64,000 nucleotides of DNA from NCBI GenBank assembly GCA_002270295.1, contig NISF01000002.1, positions 124,001 through 188,000 on the forward strand, read 5' to 3'. Both the position numbers and the translations under genes were made by a program. Position 1 is the first letter of the stretch. Each line of letters starts with the position of its first letter. This stretch comes from Enterobacter sp. 10-1 (lineage in GTDB: Bacteria > Pseudomonadota > Gammaproteobacteria > Enterobacterales > Enterobacteriaceae). Positions 57,529 through 64,000 of this stretch are shown here, one piece after another. Under the pieces are notes generated by a model. It did not search any database and was not told the DNA's origin. It was given only the letters and a program-made list of their open reading frames with translations.

Positions 57529-58983
57529 TTATTTTTCAATCGGGTAAATCGTTCCGGTATTCATAATTCCGTTTGGATCAAACTGCTTCTTCAGCCCTTC
57601 CAGCAGCGGCCACGCGCTGCCGTGCTCCAGCTTGCTCCAGTGAACGCGATGTTTACCGATTCCGTGGTGATGCACCATTGAGCCGCCGAGGCGAATGGTC
57701 TCTTCGCAAATGATCTTGTTGAGCGGGTTATGGTATTTATCAATTTCCTCTTCCGGCTTACAGTCCACCACGTTGTAGTCGTAGACGAAGTACATGTTGG
57801 TGCCGTTCATATAGCTATGAGAAGAGTGGCCGCCCAGCATGGTGATATCGTCCGCGTGCGGGAACTCGGTGCGGATGCGGTTGATTACGCTTTCATAGAT
57901 CTCATTGATGCAGCTCCAGCAGCCCGACACCTCCGTGGTAAAGCCCATATTGCCGGTTTTGAGGATCTGTACGCGTTCGGCAGCCACTTTTTCCGGGCCC
58001 CAGTTGAGGTGGTTGAACCAGGTTTCGATCAGCTTGCTGTCTACGCGCCGGCACTGCGGATAGCGCGCGACAACCTGCGCAATACCTTCCCCGGTTGCTT
58101 TCGCCATCAGCGGGTTGCCTTCGGCCATAAAGATCAGCACGCATTTGCCATCGGCAAAATGGGTAAAGTGCTGGGTGCCGTCCTCGGCATCGTACAGACG
58201 GGCGATCGACGGGCGATAACCTTCCACCATGACCTCGCGCAGGATGCTGAAGCCCACCTTCATATCGTCCAGCACGTAGCCGTAGAACAGGTTATTTTCC
58301 GGCGTGAACCTGAAGATTTTCACCGTCACTTCGGTGATATAGCACAGCGCACCTTCGTTGCCGATGATGATATGGCGAATATCTGGCCCGGCGGCGCGGC
58401 GCGGAACGTTTTTGATGCGGGTGACGGTGCCGTCGGGCAGCACGGCCTCAAGCCCGACTACCATATCTTCGATCGCCCCGTAGAGCGTGGAAAACTGGCC
58501 GATGCTGCGGGTTGCCACCAGGCCGCCCATCTGCGCCAGCGGCTTGGACTGCGGCGAGTGCCCGGTGGTGTAGCCTTTTGCCCGCAGCGCGTTTTCGAGA
58601 ATTTCCAGCGGCACGCCGCACTGCGCGGTTGCCTGCATATTTTCAATATCAATATTCAGGATTTGGTTCATCCCGGCACCGTCCAGCACCACAGAATTTT
58701 CCACGACGGTTTCGAGGCCACCTTCGGTCGCCGAGGCGCCGGTACGCGGTACGCCGTTGATCTTATGCTGGTTCATAAAGGACAGTACGTCAGAAACCTG
58801 TTCGGTCGAGCCTAGCTTAACGACCGCGGCGGGCAGCGGCAGCGTAAAGACGCCGTGGATGTCGGCATATTTACGAAAGCGGTCAATACTGTTGCGCTTT
58901 AAAACGGTTTCATCGGTGATCACGCGATCGGAACCGACGATTTCTTTTAACTGGTCAACAATCGCTTCACGGGATAAAGACAT
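57529..58983 (-). CDS. ygcU: YgcU, FAD-linked oxidase with alkyl-DHAP-synthase-like motif
   Basis: A 484-residue flavoenzyme. The N-terminal FAD-binding domain (about 50-230) contains the P-loop-like PRTGASATEGG, and a C-terminal FAD-oxidase domain follows. The sequence HHHGIGKHR (about residues 446-454) resembles the histidine motif of alkyl-dihydroxyacetone-phosphate synthases. It starts at the ATG of MSLSREA (58983), giving the E. coli length, and not at the longer start at 59025. Probable substrate: a hydroxy acid or glycerol-linked compound; not proven. Electrons may go to the YgcQR ETF. Confidence 0.85.
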   Translation of the reverse strand: MSLSREAIVDQLKEIVGSDRVITDETVLKRNSIDRFRKYADIHGVFTLPLPAAVVKLGSTEQVSDVLSFMNQHKINGVPRTGASATEGGLETVVENSVVLDGAGMNQILNIDIENMQATAQCGVPLEILENALRAKGYTTGHSPQSKPLAQMGGLVATRSIGQFSTLYGAIEDMVVGLEAVLPDGTVTRIKNVPRRAAGPDIRHIIIGNEGALCYITEVTVKIFRFTPENNLFYGYVLDDMKVGFSILREVMVEGYRPSIARLYDAEDGTQHFTHFADGKCVLIFMAEGNPLMAKATGEGIAQVVARYPQCRRVDSKLIETWFNHLNWGPEKVAAERVQILKTGNMGFTTEVSGCWSCINEIYESVINRIRTEFPHADDITMLGGHSSHSYMNGTNMYFVYDYNVVDCKPEEEIDKYHNPLNKIICEETIRLGGSMVHHHGIGKHRVHWSKLEHGSAWPLLEGLKKQFDPNGIMNTGTIYPIEK

Positions 58984-59176
58984 AGTAATACCTTCCTGAT
59001 AATTAATTCGGAACAGACACTTCATCCTTCAAGCTGCCTCTTTATTAACGGCTTTTATAAACCCCAATAACATTGCGTTCTATATTACCGGAGATTTATT
59101 TCCTTACGGCCTCGACGCATCCTGAATGATATTTTGTGACATAATTAATAAAAACACAGAAACCACCGGTTAAGAA

Positions 59177-59962
59177 TTAACGCACCAGATAACCGCCGTC
59201 GACAACCAACAGATGGCCGTTAACATAATTGGATGCCTGACTGGCTAAGAATACGGCTGCGCCCATTAGGTCCTGAGTATCGCCCCAGCGGTTTGCCGGA
59301 ATATGGTCCAACACGCGCTGATTGGTTTCGGGATTGCTGCGGGTCGCCAGCGTAATATCGGTTGCATAATATCCCGGGGCGATGCCGTTGACCTGGATAT
59401 TATACTGACCAAGCTCGTCGCAATATGCCTTAGTAAAACCGGCAAGCGCGTGCTTAGTTGCAGAATAAGCCGGTGACCACTGGCCGCCAAGGTAAGAAAA
59501 TAATGAGCAGATATTAATAATTTTGCCGCTGTGTTGCGGGATCATAATTTTTGCCGCTTCATGGCTGAGCTCGAAGGGTGCCGTCAGGTTAACATCGATC
59601 ATCGGGTCCCAATCCGCACGCCCGAAGTCCAGCACCTTATTCAGTTTACAAATTCCGGCATTGTTGACGAGGATATCGACCGTGCCAAAGCGTTCACAGC
59701 AGGCGGCGATGATCTGCTGCGGCGCGCCTTTGGCGGTAATATCCACCTGCATAAACTCAACTTCAACACCCTGTTTTTCAATAATTTCTTTCGTCTCTCC
59801 GTTATCCTTGACGACGCTTGGGATAAACAGATTCGCTCCCGCTTTAGCCAGCGCCATAGCAAAGGCCTGACCCAGCCCGCTATTGCCGCCGGTCACAATT
59901 GCCGTTTTACCTTTCAGAGAGAAGAAATCCATTGAGAACGCGTTAAGAGATTCGATTGACAT
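59177..59962 (-). CDS. ygcW: YgcW, short-chain dehydrogenase/reductase
   Basis: A 261-residue SDR. The NAD(P) motif is TGGNSGLGQA (about residues 24-33), NNAG is near 100, and the catalytic Ser, Tyr and Lys are in SLFSYLGGQWSPAYSATKHA (Tyr-x3-Lys). The ATG at 59962 gives the E. coli length; an in-frame start four codons earlier is less likely. It is the first gene of the minus-strand ygcW-ygcU-ygcS-ygcR-ygcQ set and has a leader terminator 25 bp upstream. Confidence 0.92.
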   Translation of the reverse strand: MSIESLNAFSMDFFSLKGKTAIVTGGNSGLGQAFAMALAKAGANLFIPSVVKDNGETKEIIEKQGVEVEFMQVDITAKGAPQQIIAACCERFGTVDILVNNAGICKLNKVLDFGRADWDPMIDVNLTAPFELSHEAAKIMIPQHSGKIINICSLFSYLGGQWSPAYSATKHALAGFTKAYCDELGQYNIQVNGIAPGYYATDITLATRSNPETNQRVLDHIPANRWGDTQDLMGAAVFLASQASNYVNGHLLVVDGGYLVR

Positions 59963-59986
59963 AGTTGGCTCCAAATTCCTTTAGGC

Positions 59987-60034
59987 AAAAAAAAAGAAAG
60001 GTAACTTCCCCCACGAGAGGGAAGTTACCTTTCT
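59987..60034 (-). terminator. leader intrinsic terminator of the ygcW operon
   Basis: On the minus strand, a perfect 16-bp stem (arms 60019-60034 and 59995-60010, loop of 8) is followed by nine T residues. It lies 25 bp before the ygcW ATG, inside the transcribed leader, so it must be controlled for the operon to be expressed. It cannot form at the same time as the upstream stem at 60024-60050. Confidence 0.9.
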
Positions 60035-60050
60035 CATTGTCTCTGGTAAC
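60024..60050 (-). promoter_or_regulatory. antiterminator stem-loop in the ygcW leader
   Basis: Minus-strand GTTACC (60050-60045) can pair with GGTAAC (60029-60024) around the 15-base loop AGAGACAATGAGAAA. It uses the 5' arm of the terminator, so the two structures exclude each other. The same design, with different but still paired arms, lies upstream of yqcE. Confidence 0.75.
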
Positions 60051-60052
60051 TG

Positions 60053-60102
60053 AGCTAATTTTTTAGCACAGCGCCCGAGCACCTAATGTGATCGCAATCA
60101 CA
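60053..60102 (-). promoter_or_regulatory. CRP-dependent promoter of the ygcW operon
   Basis: The CRP site TGTGATCGCAATCACA (60087-60102) matches the consensus TGTGA-N6-TCACA perfectly. Minus-strand TAAAAA (60065-60060) would serve as the -10, placing the start near 60053, with CRP centred at -41.5. Transcription would begin just before the antiterminator stem. Confidence 0.75.
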
Positions 60103-60143
60103 GATAAATATTTCATTCATAAATTATGCGCAAAGCTATGAAG

Positions 60144-60193
60144 CGTGATTATTCTCACACTAAAACCCACGCTGACATGTTATTCCTAATCGC
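60144..60193 (+). promoter_or_regulatory. CRP-dependent promoter of the yqcE operon
   Basis: CGTGATTATTCTCACA (60144-60159) matches the CRP consensus at 9 of 10 half-site bases. TGtTATTCC (60178-60186) looks like an extended -10. A start near 60193 would place CRP at -41.5, and the antiterminator stem begins two bases later. Confidence 0.7.
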
Positions 60194-60194
60194 A

Positions 60195-60220
60195 ATTACT
60201 AGAGACCAGAGAAAAGTAAT
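60195..60220 (+). promoter_or_regulatory. antiterminator stem-loop in the yqcE leader
   Basis: ATTACT (60195-60200) pairs with AGTAAT (60215-60220) around the 14-base loop AGAGACCAGAGAAA. The 3' arm belongs to the 5' arm of the terminator that follows, so pairing prevents termination. The loop is nearly identical to the one in the ygcW leader while the stem pairs differ, which is a covariation signal. Confidence 0.75.
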
Positions 60221-60255
60221 CCACCTGCAAAGGCGGTTTACTTTTCTCTTTTTTT
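60208..60255 (+). terminator. leader intrinsic terminator of the yqcE operon
   Basis: AGAGAAAAGTAA...CCT (60208-60226) pairs with AGG...TTACTTTTCTCT (60231-60249), 17 of 19 positions, with a GCAA tetraloop and seven T residues at the end. It lies 25 bp before the yqcE ATG. Confidence 0.9.
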
Positions 60256-60280
60256 CGTCTATTTAAAATGAGATCACGAT

Positions 60281-61579
60281 ATGCAACAGAATTCATATCG
60301 CCGTTGGATAACCCTTGCCATTATTAGCTTTAGCGGCGGCGTCAGCTTTGACCTTGCCTATTTACGCTATATCTATCAAATCCCAATGGCAAAATTCATG
60401 GGATTTAGCAATACCGAAATAGGCTTAATTATGAGCACCTTCGGTATTACTGCTATTATTCTTTACGCCCCCAGCGGGGTTATTGCTGATAAATTTTCCC
60501 ATCGTAAAATGATTACTTCAGCGATGATCGTTACCGGCCTGCTCGGTTTATTAATGGCGACCTATCCACCGCTGTGGGCCATGCTCTGTATTCAGGTCGC
60601 CTTTGCCATCACCACCATTCTGATGCTGTGGTCCGTTTCAATTAAAGCCGCCTCGCTGCTCGGCGATCATAGCGAGCAGGGGAAAATCATGGGCTGGATG
60701 GAGGGGCTGCGCGGCGTTGGCGTTATGTCGCTGGCGGTATTTACCATGTGGGCATTTTCCCGCTTCGCCCCTGACGATAGCAACAGCCTGAAGGTCGTTA
60801 TCCTGATTTACAGCGTGGTTTATATCCTGCTGGGGATATTGTGCTGGTTCTTCGTCAGCGACGCGCCTCAGCGCGGCGGCGCGGCGCAGGAAGATAAAAA
60901 GGCGTTTCAGCTGAGCGATATTCTCGCCGTCCTGCGCATCAGCACGACCTGGTACTGCAGCATGGTCATTTTTGGCGTCTTTACCATCTACGCCATCCTC
61001 AGCTACTCCACCAACTATCTGACGGAGATGTACGGTATGTCGCTGGTGGCCGCGAGCTATATGGGGATTGTCATCAACAAAATCTTCCGCGCGATTTGCG
61101 GCCCGCTGGGCGGCATTATTACCACCTACAGCAGAGTGAAATCCCCGACTCGCGTCATTCAGCTGCTGTCGATCGTGGGGGTTCTGGCGCTTATAGCGCT
61201 GTTAGCCACCAATTCAAACCCGCAGTCCGTTGCGATGGGGATCGGCCTGATCCTGCTGCTGGGCTTCACCTGCTACGCTTCGCGCGGGCTCTATTGGGCC
61301 TGCCCCGGCGAAGCGCGGACGCCGGGCTACATCATGGGAACAACCGTCGGTATCTGCTCGGTTATTGGCTTCCTGCCTGACGTTTTTGTCTATCCGATCG
61401 TCGGCCACTGGCAGGACACCCTCCCTGCCGCAGACGCTTACCACAATATGTGGCTAATGGGCCTGGCCGCGCTGTGCATGGTGATCCTCTTTACCTTTTT
61501 GCTGTTTCGTAAAATACGCCGCACCGACGCCGCGACAGAACGCGAGGCATCGCTGGCCGCAGAAACTGCTGGCGAGTGA
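60281..61579 (+). CDS. yqcE: YqcE, MFS transporter
   Basis: A 432-residue major facilitator (E. coli YqcE 425) with about 12 hydrophobic segments. It keeps DKFSHRKMI after segment 2, the motif A loop. It is followed by ygcE after 26 bp. The leader has the terminator and antiterminator described above. The substrate is unknown; pairing with a kinase suggests import of a phosphorylatable sugar or polyol-like compound. Confidence 0.88.
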   Translation: MQQNSYRRWITLAIISFSGGVSFDLAYLRYIYQIPMAKFMGFSNTEIGLIMSTFGITAIILYAPSGVIADKFSHRKMITSAMIVTGLLGLLMATYPPLWAMLCIQVAFAITTILMLWSVSIKAASLLGDHSEQGKIMGWMEGLRGVGVMSLAVFTMWAFSRFAPDDSNSLKVVILIYSVVYILLGILCWFFVSDAPQRGGAAQEDKKAFQLSDILAVLRISTTWYCSMVIFGVFTIYAILSYSTNYLTEMYGMSLVAASYMGIVINKIFRAICGPLGGIITTYSRVKSPTRVIQLLSIVGVLALIALLATNSNPQSVAMGIGLILLLGFTCYASRGLYWACPGEARTPGYIMGTTVGICSVIGFLPDVFVYPIVGHWQDTLPAADAYHNMWLMGLAALCMVILFTFLLFRKIRRTDAATEREASLAAETAGE

Positions 61580-61605
61580 TGGTGAAAATTTAAAGGAGAA
61601 TAATA

Positions 61606-63084
61606 ATGTCGAAGAAATACATCATTGGAATTGATGGCGGGAGCCAGAGCACCAAGGTCGTGATGTACGACCTGCAGGGAAACGTGGTCTGCGAGGGAAA
61701 AGGCCTGCTGCAGCCAATGCACACGCCGGACGCCGATACGGCGGAGCACCCTGATGATGATTTGTGGACCTCTCTCTGCGCCGCCGGACGGGATCTGATG
61801 GGCCGGTTCGCGGGCCAGAAAGAAGATATTGTCGGCATCGGTCTGGGCTCCATCCGCTGCTGCCGCGCGCTCCTTAAAGCCGACGGTACGCCCGCAGAAC
61901 CTCTCATTAGCTGGCAGGATGCCCGCGTCACCCGGCCTTATGAACACACCAATCCCGACGTGGCCTGGGTCACCTCATTTTCCGGCTATCTGTCGCACCG
62001 CTTAACCGGCGAATTTAAGGACAATATCGCCAACTACTTTGGTCAGTGGCCGGTGGATTACAAAACCTGGGGGTGGAGCGACAATGATGAGGTCGTTAAG
62101 CAGTTTAATATTCCGCGCCGGATGCTATTCGACGTGCAGATGCCCGGCACGATTCTGGGTCATCTCACCGGCCAGGCGGCTCTCGCGACCGGCTTCCCGG
62201 CAGGATTGCCCGTTATCTGCACCACCAGCGATAAGCCGGTTGAGGCGCTCGGCGCAGGGCTACTGGATGATGAAACGGCGGTTATCTCATTAGGCACCTA
62301 CATCGCCCTGATGATGAACGGCAAAGCGCTGCCGAAAAATCCCGTCGCCTACTGGCCGATTATGTCCTCCATTCCGGAGACGCTGCTGTACGAGGGGTAC
62401 GGTATTCGCAAGGGAATGTGGACGGTTAGCTGGCTGCGGGACATGCTGGGCGAATCCTTAATTCAGGACGCCGGGGCCCAGGGCCTGTCGCCGGAAGATC
62501 TGTTAAATAAAAAGGCCGCAACGGTGCCACCGGGCTGCAACGGTTTAATGACCGTACTGGACTGGTTAACGAATCCCTGGGAGCCCTATAAGCGCGGGAT
62601 AATGATCGGTTTTGATTCCGGCATGGACTACGCGTGGATTTATCGTTCCATTCTGGAGAGCGTTGCGCTGACGTTGAAAAATAACTACGACAATATGTGC
62701 AATGAAATGAATCGATTCGCTAAACATATCATCATTACCGGCGGGGGTTCGAACAGCGACCTCTTTATGCAGATCTTCGCCGATGTATTTAACCTGCCGG
62801 CCAGACGCAACGCTATTAACGGCTGTGCAAGCCTCGGGGCGGCAATCAACGCCGCGGTTGGATTGGGTTTGTATCCCTCCTACGCGGCAGCGGTTGCAAA
62901 TATGGTGCGGGTAAAAGATACCTTTATGCCAGTAGAGAAGAATGCCAACAGGTATGAGGCATTAAATAAGGGGATCTTCAGGGAGTTAACCACGTATACG
63001 GATACGATTTTGAAAAAGTCGTATGCGGTCACCCACGGTAGCCTGGAAAACGTTGACGCGATTCAAAGCTGGTCGAACGCGTAG
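61606..63084 (+). CDS. ygcE: YgcE, FGGY-family carbohydrate kinase
   Basis: A 492-residue kinase, the E. coli length. The N-terminal phosphate-binding motif is GIDGGSQSTKV (about residues 7-17), and the C-terminal TGGGSNSDLFMQIFADV is the FGGY ATP-binding region (about 382-398). The family includes glycerol, xylulose and gluconate kinases; the substrate here is unknown. It is expected to make the phosphorylated metabolite that a GlpP-like regulator could sense. Confidence 0.9.
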   Translation: MSKKYIIGIDGGSQSTKVVMYDLQGNVVCEGKGLLQPMHTPDADTAEHPDDDLWTSLCAAGRDLMGRFAGQKEDIVGIGLGSIRCCRALLKADGTPAEPLISWQDARVTRPYEHTNPDVAWVTSFSGYLSHRLTGEFKDNIANYFGQWPVDYKTWGWSDNDEVVKQFNIPRRMLFDVQMPGTILGHLTGQAALATGFPAGLPVICTTSDKPVEALGAGLLDDETAVISLGTYIALMMNGKALPKNPVAYWPIMSSIPETLLYEGYGIRKGMWTVSWLRDMLGESLIQDAGAQGLSPEDLLNKKAATVPPGCNGLMTVLDWLTNPWEPYKRGIMIGFDSGMDYAWIYRSILESVALTLKNNYDNMCNEMNRFAKHIIITGGGSNSDLFMQIFADVFNLPARRNAINGCASLGAAINAAVGLGLYPSYAAAVANMVRVKDTFMPVEKNANRYEALNKGIFRELTTYTDTILKKSYAVTHGSLENVDAIQSWSNA

Positions 63085-63090
63085 CGGACG

Positions 63091-63117
63091 CGCCGGGTAG
63101 AACGCATCTACCCGGCG
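63091..63117. terminator. terminator between convergent ygcE and queE
   Basis: CGCCGGGTAGA (63091-63101) pairs perfectly over 11 bp with TCTACCCGGCG (63107-63117), with a 5-base loop. The T-run is weak (ATTTAT). It lies between convergent genes. Confidence 0.65.
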
Positions 63118-63122
63118 ATTTA

Positions 63123-63794
63123 TCAGGCAATATTCAGATACTTATGCGTTTGCATCGATAGCCGCCAGTTGCGGGCGATGCAGGTCTCAATACACAGACG
63201 CGTCGCATCCTCTTTTTGGCTGATAGGCTGCAGAGCAATAATCCGCGGCTTGTCGTCGGTGAGCGTTTCCAGCAGTTCATCCAGCGCTTCGATATCGCGC
63301 ACGCGCCCCACCGGATGCTTGATTTCATCCGCCCGCAGCAGCGCCTGCGACAGCACGTCGTAACCGCCGCGCATGTTGACCTTAGGGGAAACCGTCACCC
63401 AGGCCCGCGGGCTGCAGCGCACTTCATGGGTGCCGCTGGTTTCAATCTGGCAGCTGAAGCCGTTATGCTCAAGCAGGGTCGTCAGCGGGGTAAGATCGTG
63501 GATGCAGGGCTCGCCGCCGGTGATCACCACGTGACGAGCGGTCCACCCCTGACGGCCAATAATCGCCAGCAGATCTTCGCCGCTGGCCGGGCCCCATTTA
63601 TCGCTCTCTTTGGTTTTCGCCAGAATGCTGAACAGCGACACTTCCCGATCGGCAAGTTTGTCCCAGGTATGTTTGGTATCGCACCAGGCGCAACCAACCG
63701 GGCATCCCTGCAGGCGAATAAAAATGGCGGGCACGCCGGTAAAGTAACCCTCGCCTTGCAAGGTCTGGAACATCTCGTTAATCGGGTACTGCAT
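63123..63794 (-). CDS. queE: 7-carboxy-7-deazaguanine synthase QueE
   Basis: A 223-residue radical-SAM enzyme of queuosine synthesis that acts after QueD. The cluster cysteines are C31, C35 and C38 in GCPVGCAWCD. The ATG at 63794 gives the E. coli start MQYPINEMF; another ATG two codons upstream is less likely. In E. coli, eno lies beyond it; here the window ends first. Confidence 0.96.
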   Translation of the reverse strand: MQYPINEMFQTLQGEGYFTGVPAIFIRLQGCPVGCAWCDTKHTWDKLADREVSLFSILAKTKESDKWGPASGEDLLAIIGRQGWTARHVVITGGEPCIHDLTPLTTLLEHNGFSCQIETSGTHEVRCSPRAWVTVSPKVNMRGGYDVLSQALLRADEIKHPVGRVRDIEALDELLETLTDDKPRIIALQPISQKEDATRLCIETCIARNWRLSMQTHKYLNIA

Positions 63795-63800
63795 AATCAT

Positions 63801-64000
63801 CTCTGTTTAGGTTCTAAACGATCATTATCGCAGATTTGCGCGCCCAGGTCTTGTCCTCAGCTGCGATGGCGCGTGCCTCGCCCCCCATACCCTAAGCAAC
63901 GCCCTATCCGCCATCTGACGATAAAACTGCGGCTATTATTCATCTTTACGCTGCCAGATTTATGGATTATCCGCACCGTATTAATAATTCATTTTATTTT
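63801..64000. other. terminal non-coding stretch upstream of queE
   Basis: The last 200 bases are AT-rich at the end and show no open reading frame, repeat or clear promoter that I can support. It is presumably the queE promoter region and the edge of the next gene's upstream region. Confidence 0.4.

Noticed and set aside
58984-59176. A degenerate ERIC end in the ygcU-ygcW spacer
   Set aside because: A short similarity (GCAGCTTGAAGGATGA) exists on the minus strand, but too little remains to call an element.

Overview
The window is chromosomal DNA from a member of the Enterobacteriaceae. Gene order follows the E. coli 61-min region (asc, hyc, hyp, fhlA, ygbA, mutS, rpoS, nlpD, pcm, surE, truD, ispF, ispD, ftsB, cys, iap, queD, ygc cluster, queE), and most proteins match the E. 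coli lengths. Several additions (sitABCD, a heme-uptake operon, a molbindin gene and a cysG copy beside cysDNC) and ERIC-type repeats suggest a Klebsiella/Raoultella-like genome; the genus is inferred, not proven.

Layout. 1-3672: asc beta-glucoside system (repressor ascG, truncated by the window edge, divergent from ascFB). 3677-15399: formate hydrogenlyase operon hycABCDEFGHI on the minus strand and the divergent hydrogenase-maturation operon hypABCDE, with two facing sigma-54 promoters. 15475-18194: an ERIC element, the formate-responsive activator fhlA and a molybdate-binding protein gene. 18377-28973: a metal and heme block (sitABCD; NsrR-type gene ygbA; a small Rdx/SelW-like protein; TonB receptor plus hmuSTUV-type operon). 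29123-34405: mutS, then a LysR/MFS/NTF2-like cassette in the known variable mutS-rpoS interval. 34420-41200: conserved rpoS-nlpD-pcm-surE-truD-ispF-ispD-ftsB-ygbE block. 41249-51371: sulfate assimilation (cysGDNC, iap, cysJIH); there is no CRISPR-Cas between iap and cysH. 51691-63794: queD, the ygcNOPQRSUW / yqcE-ygcE cluster and queE.

How the genes work together. FhlA with formate and sigma-54 drives hyc and hyp; Hyc subunits form hydrogenase 3, Hyp proteins build its Ni-Fe(CN)2CO centre, HycI trims HycE, and the molbindin may buffer molybdate for formate dehydrogenase H. The cys genes turn sulfate into sulfide, and CysG supplies siroheme for CysI.

The most interesting part is the poorly understood ygc cluster. 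It encodes two MFS transporters, an SDR dehydrogenase, an FAD enzyme with an alkyl-DHAP-synthase-like HHHGIG motif, an ETF pair, an ETF-quinone oxidoreductase-like pair, an FGGY kinase and a GlpP-type antiterminator homologue (YgcP). The ygcW/yqcE divergent region holds two CRP sites facing outwards. Each predicted transcript begins with a 6-bp stem whose arms overlap and exclude a strong intrinsic terminator just before the first gene. The stem arms differ between the two leaders but keep pairing, and the loops are nearly the same. I propose that YgcP controls both operons by antitermination in response to a phosphorylated glycerol-like metabolite made by the YgcE kinase.
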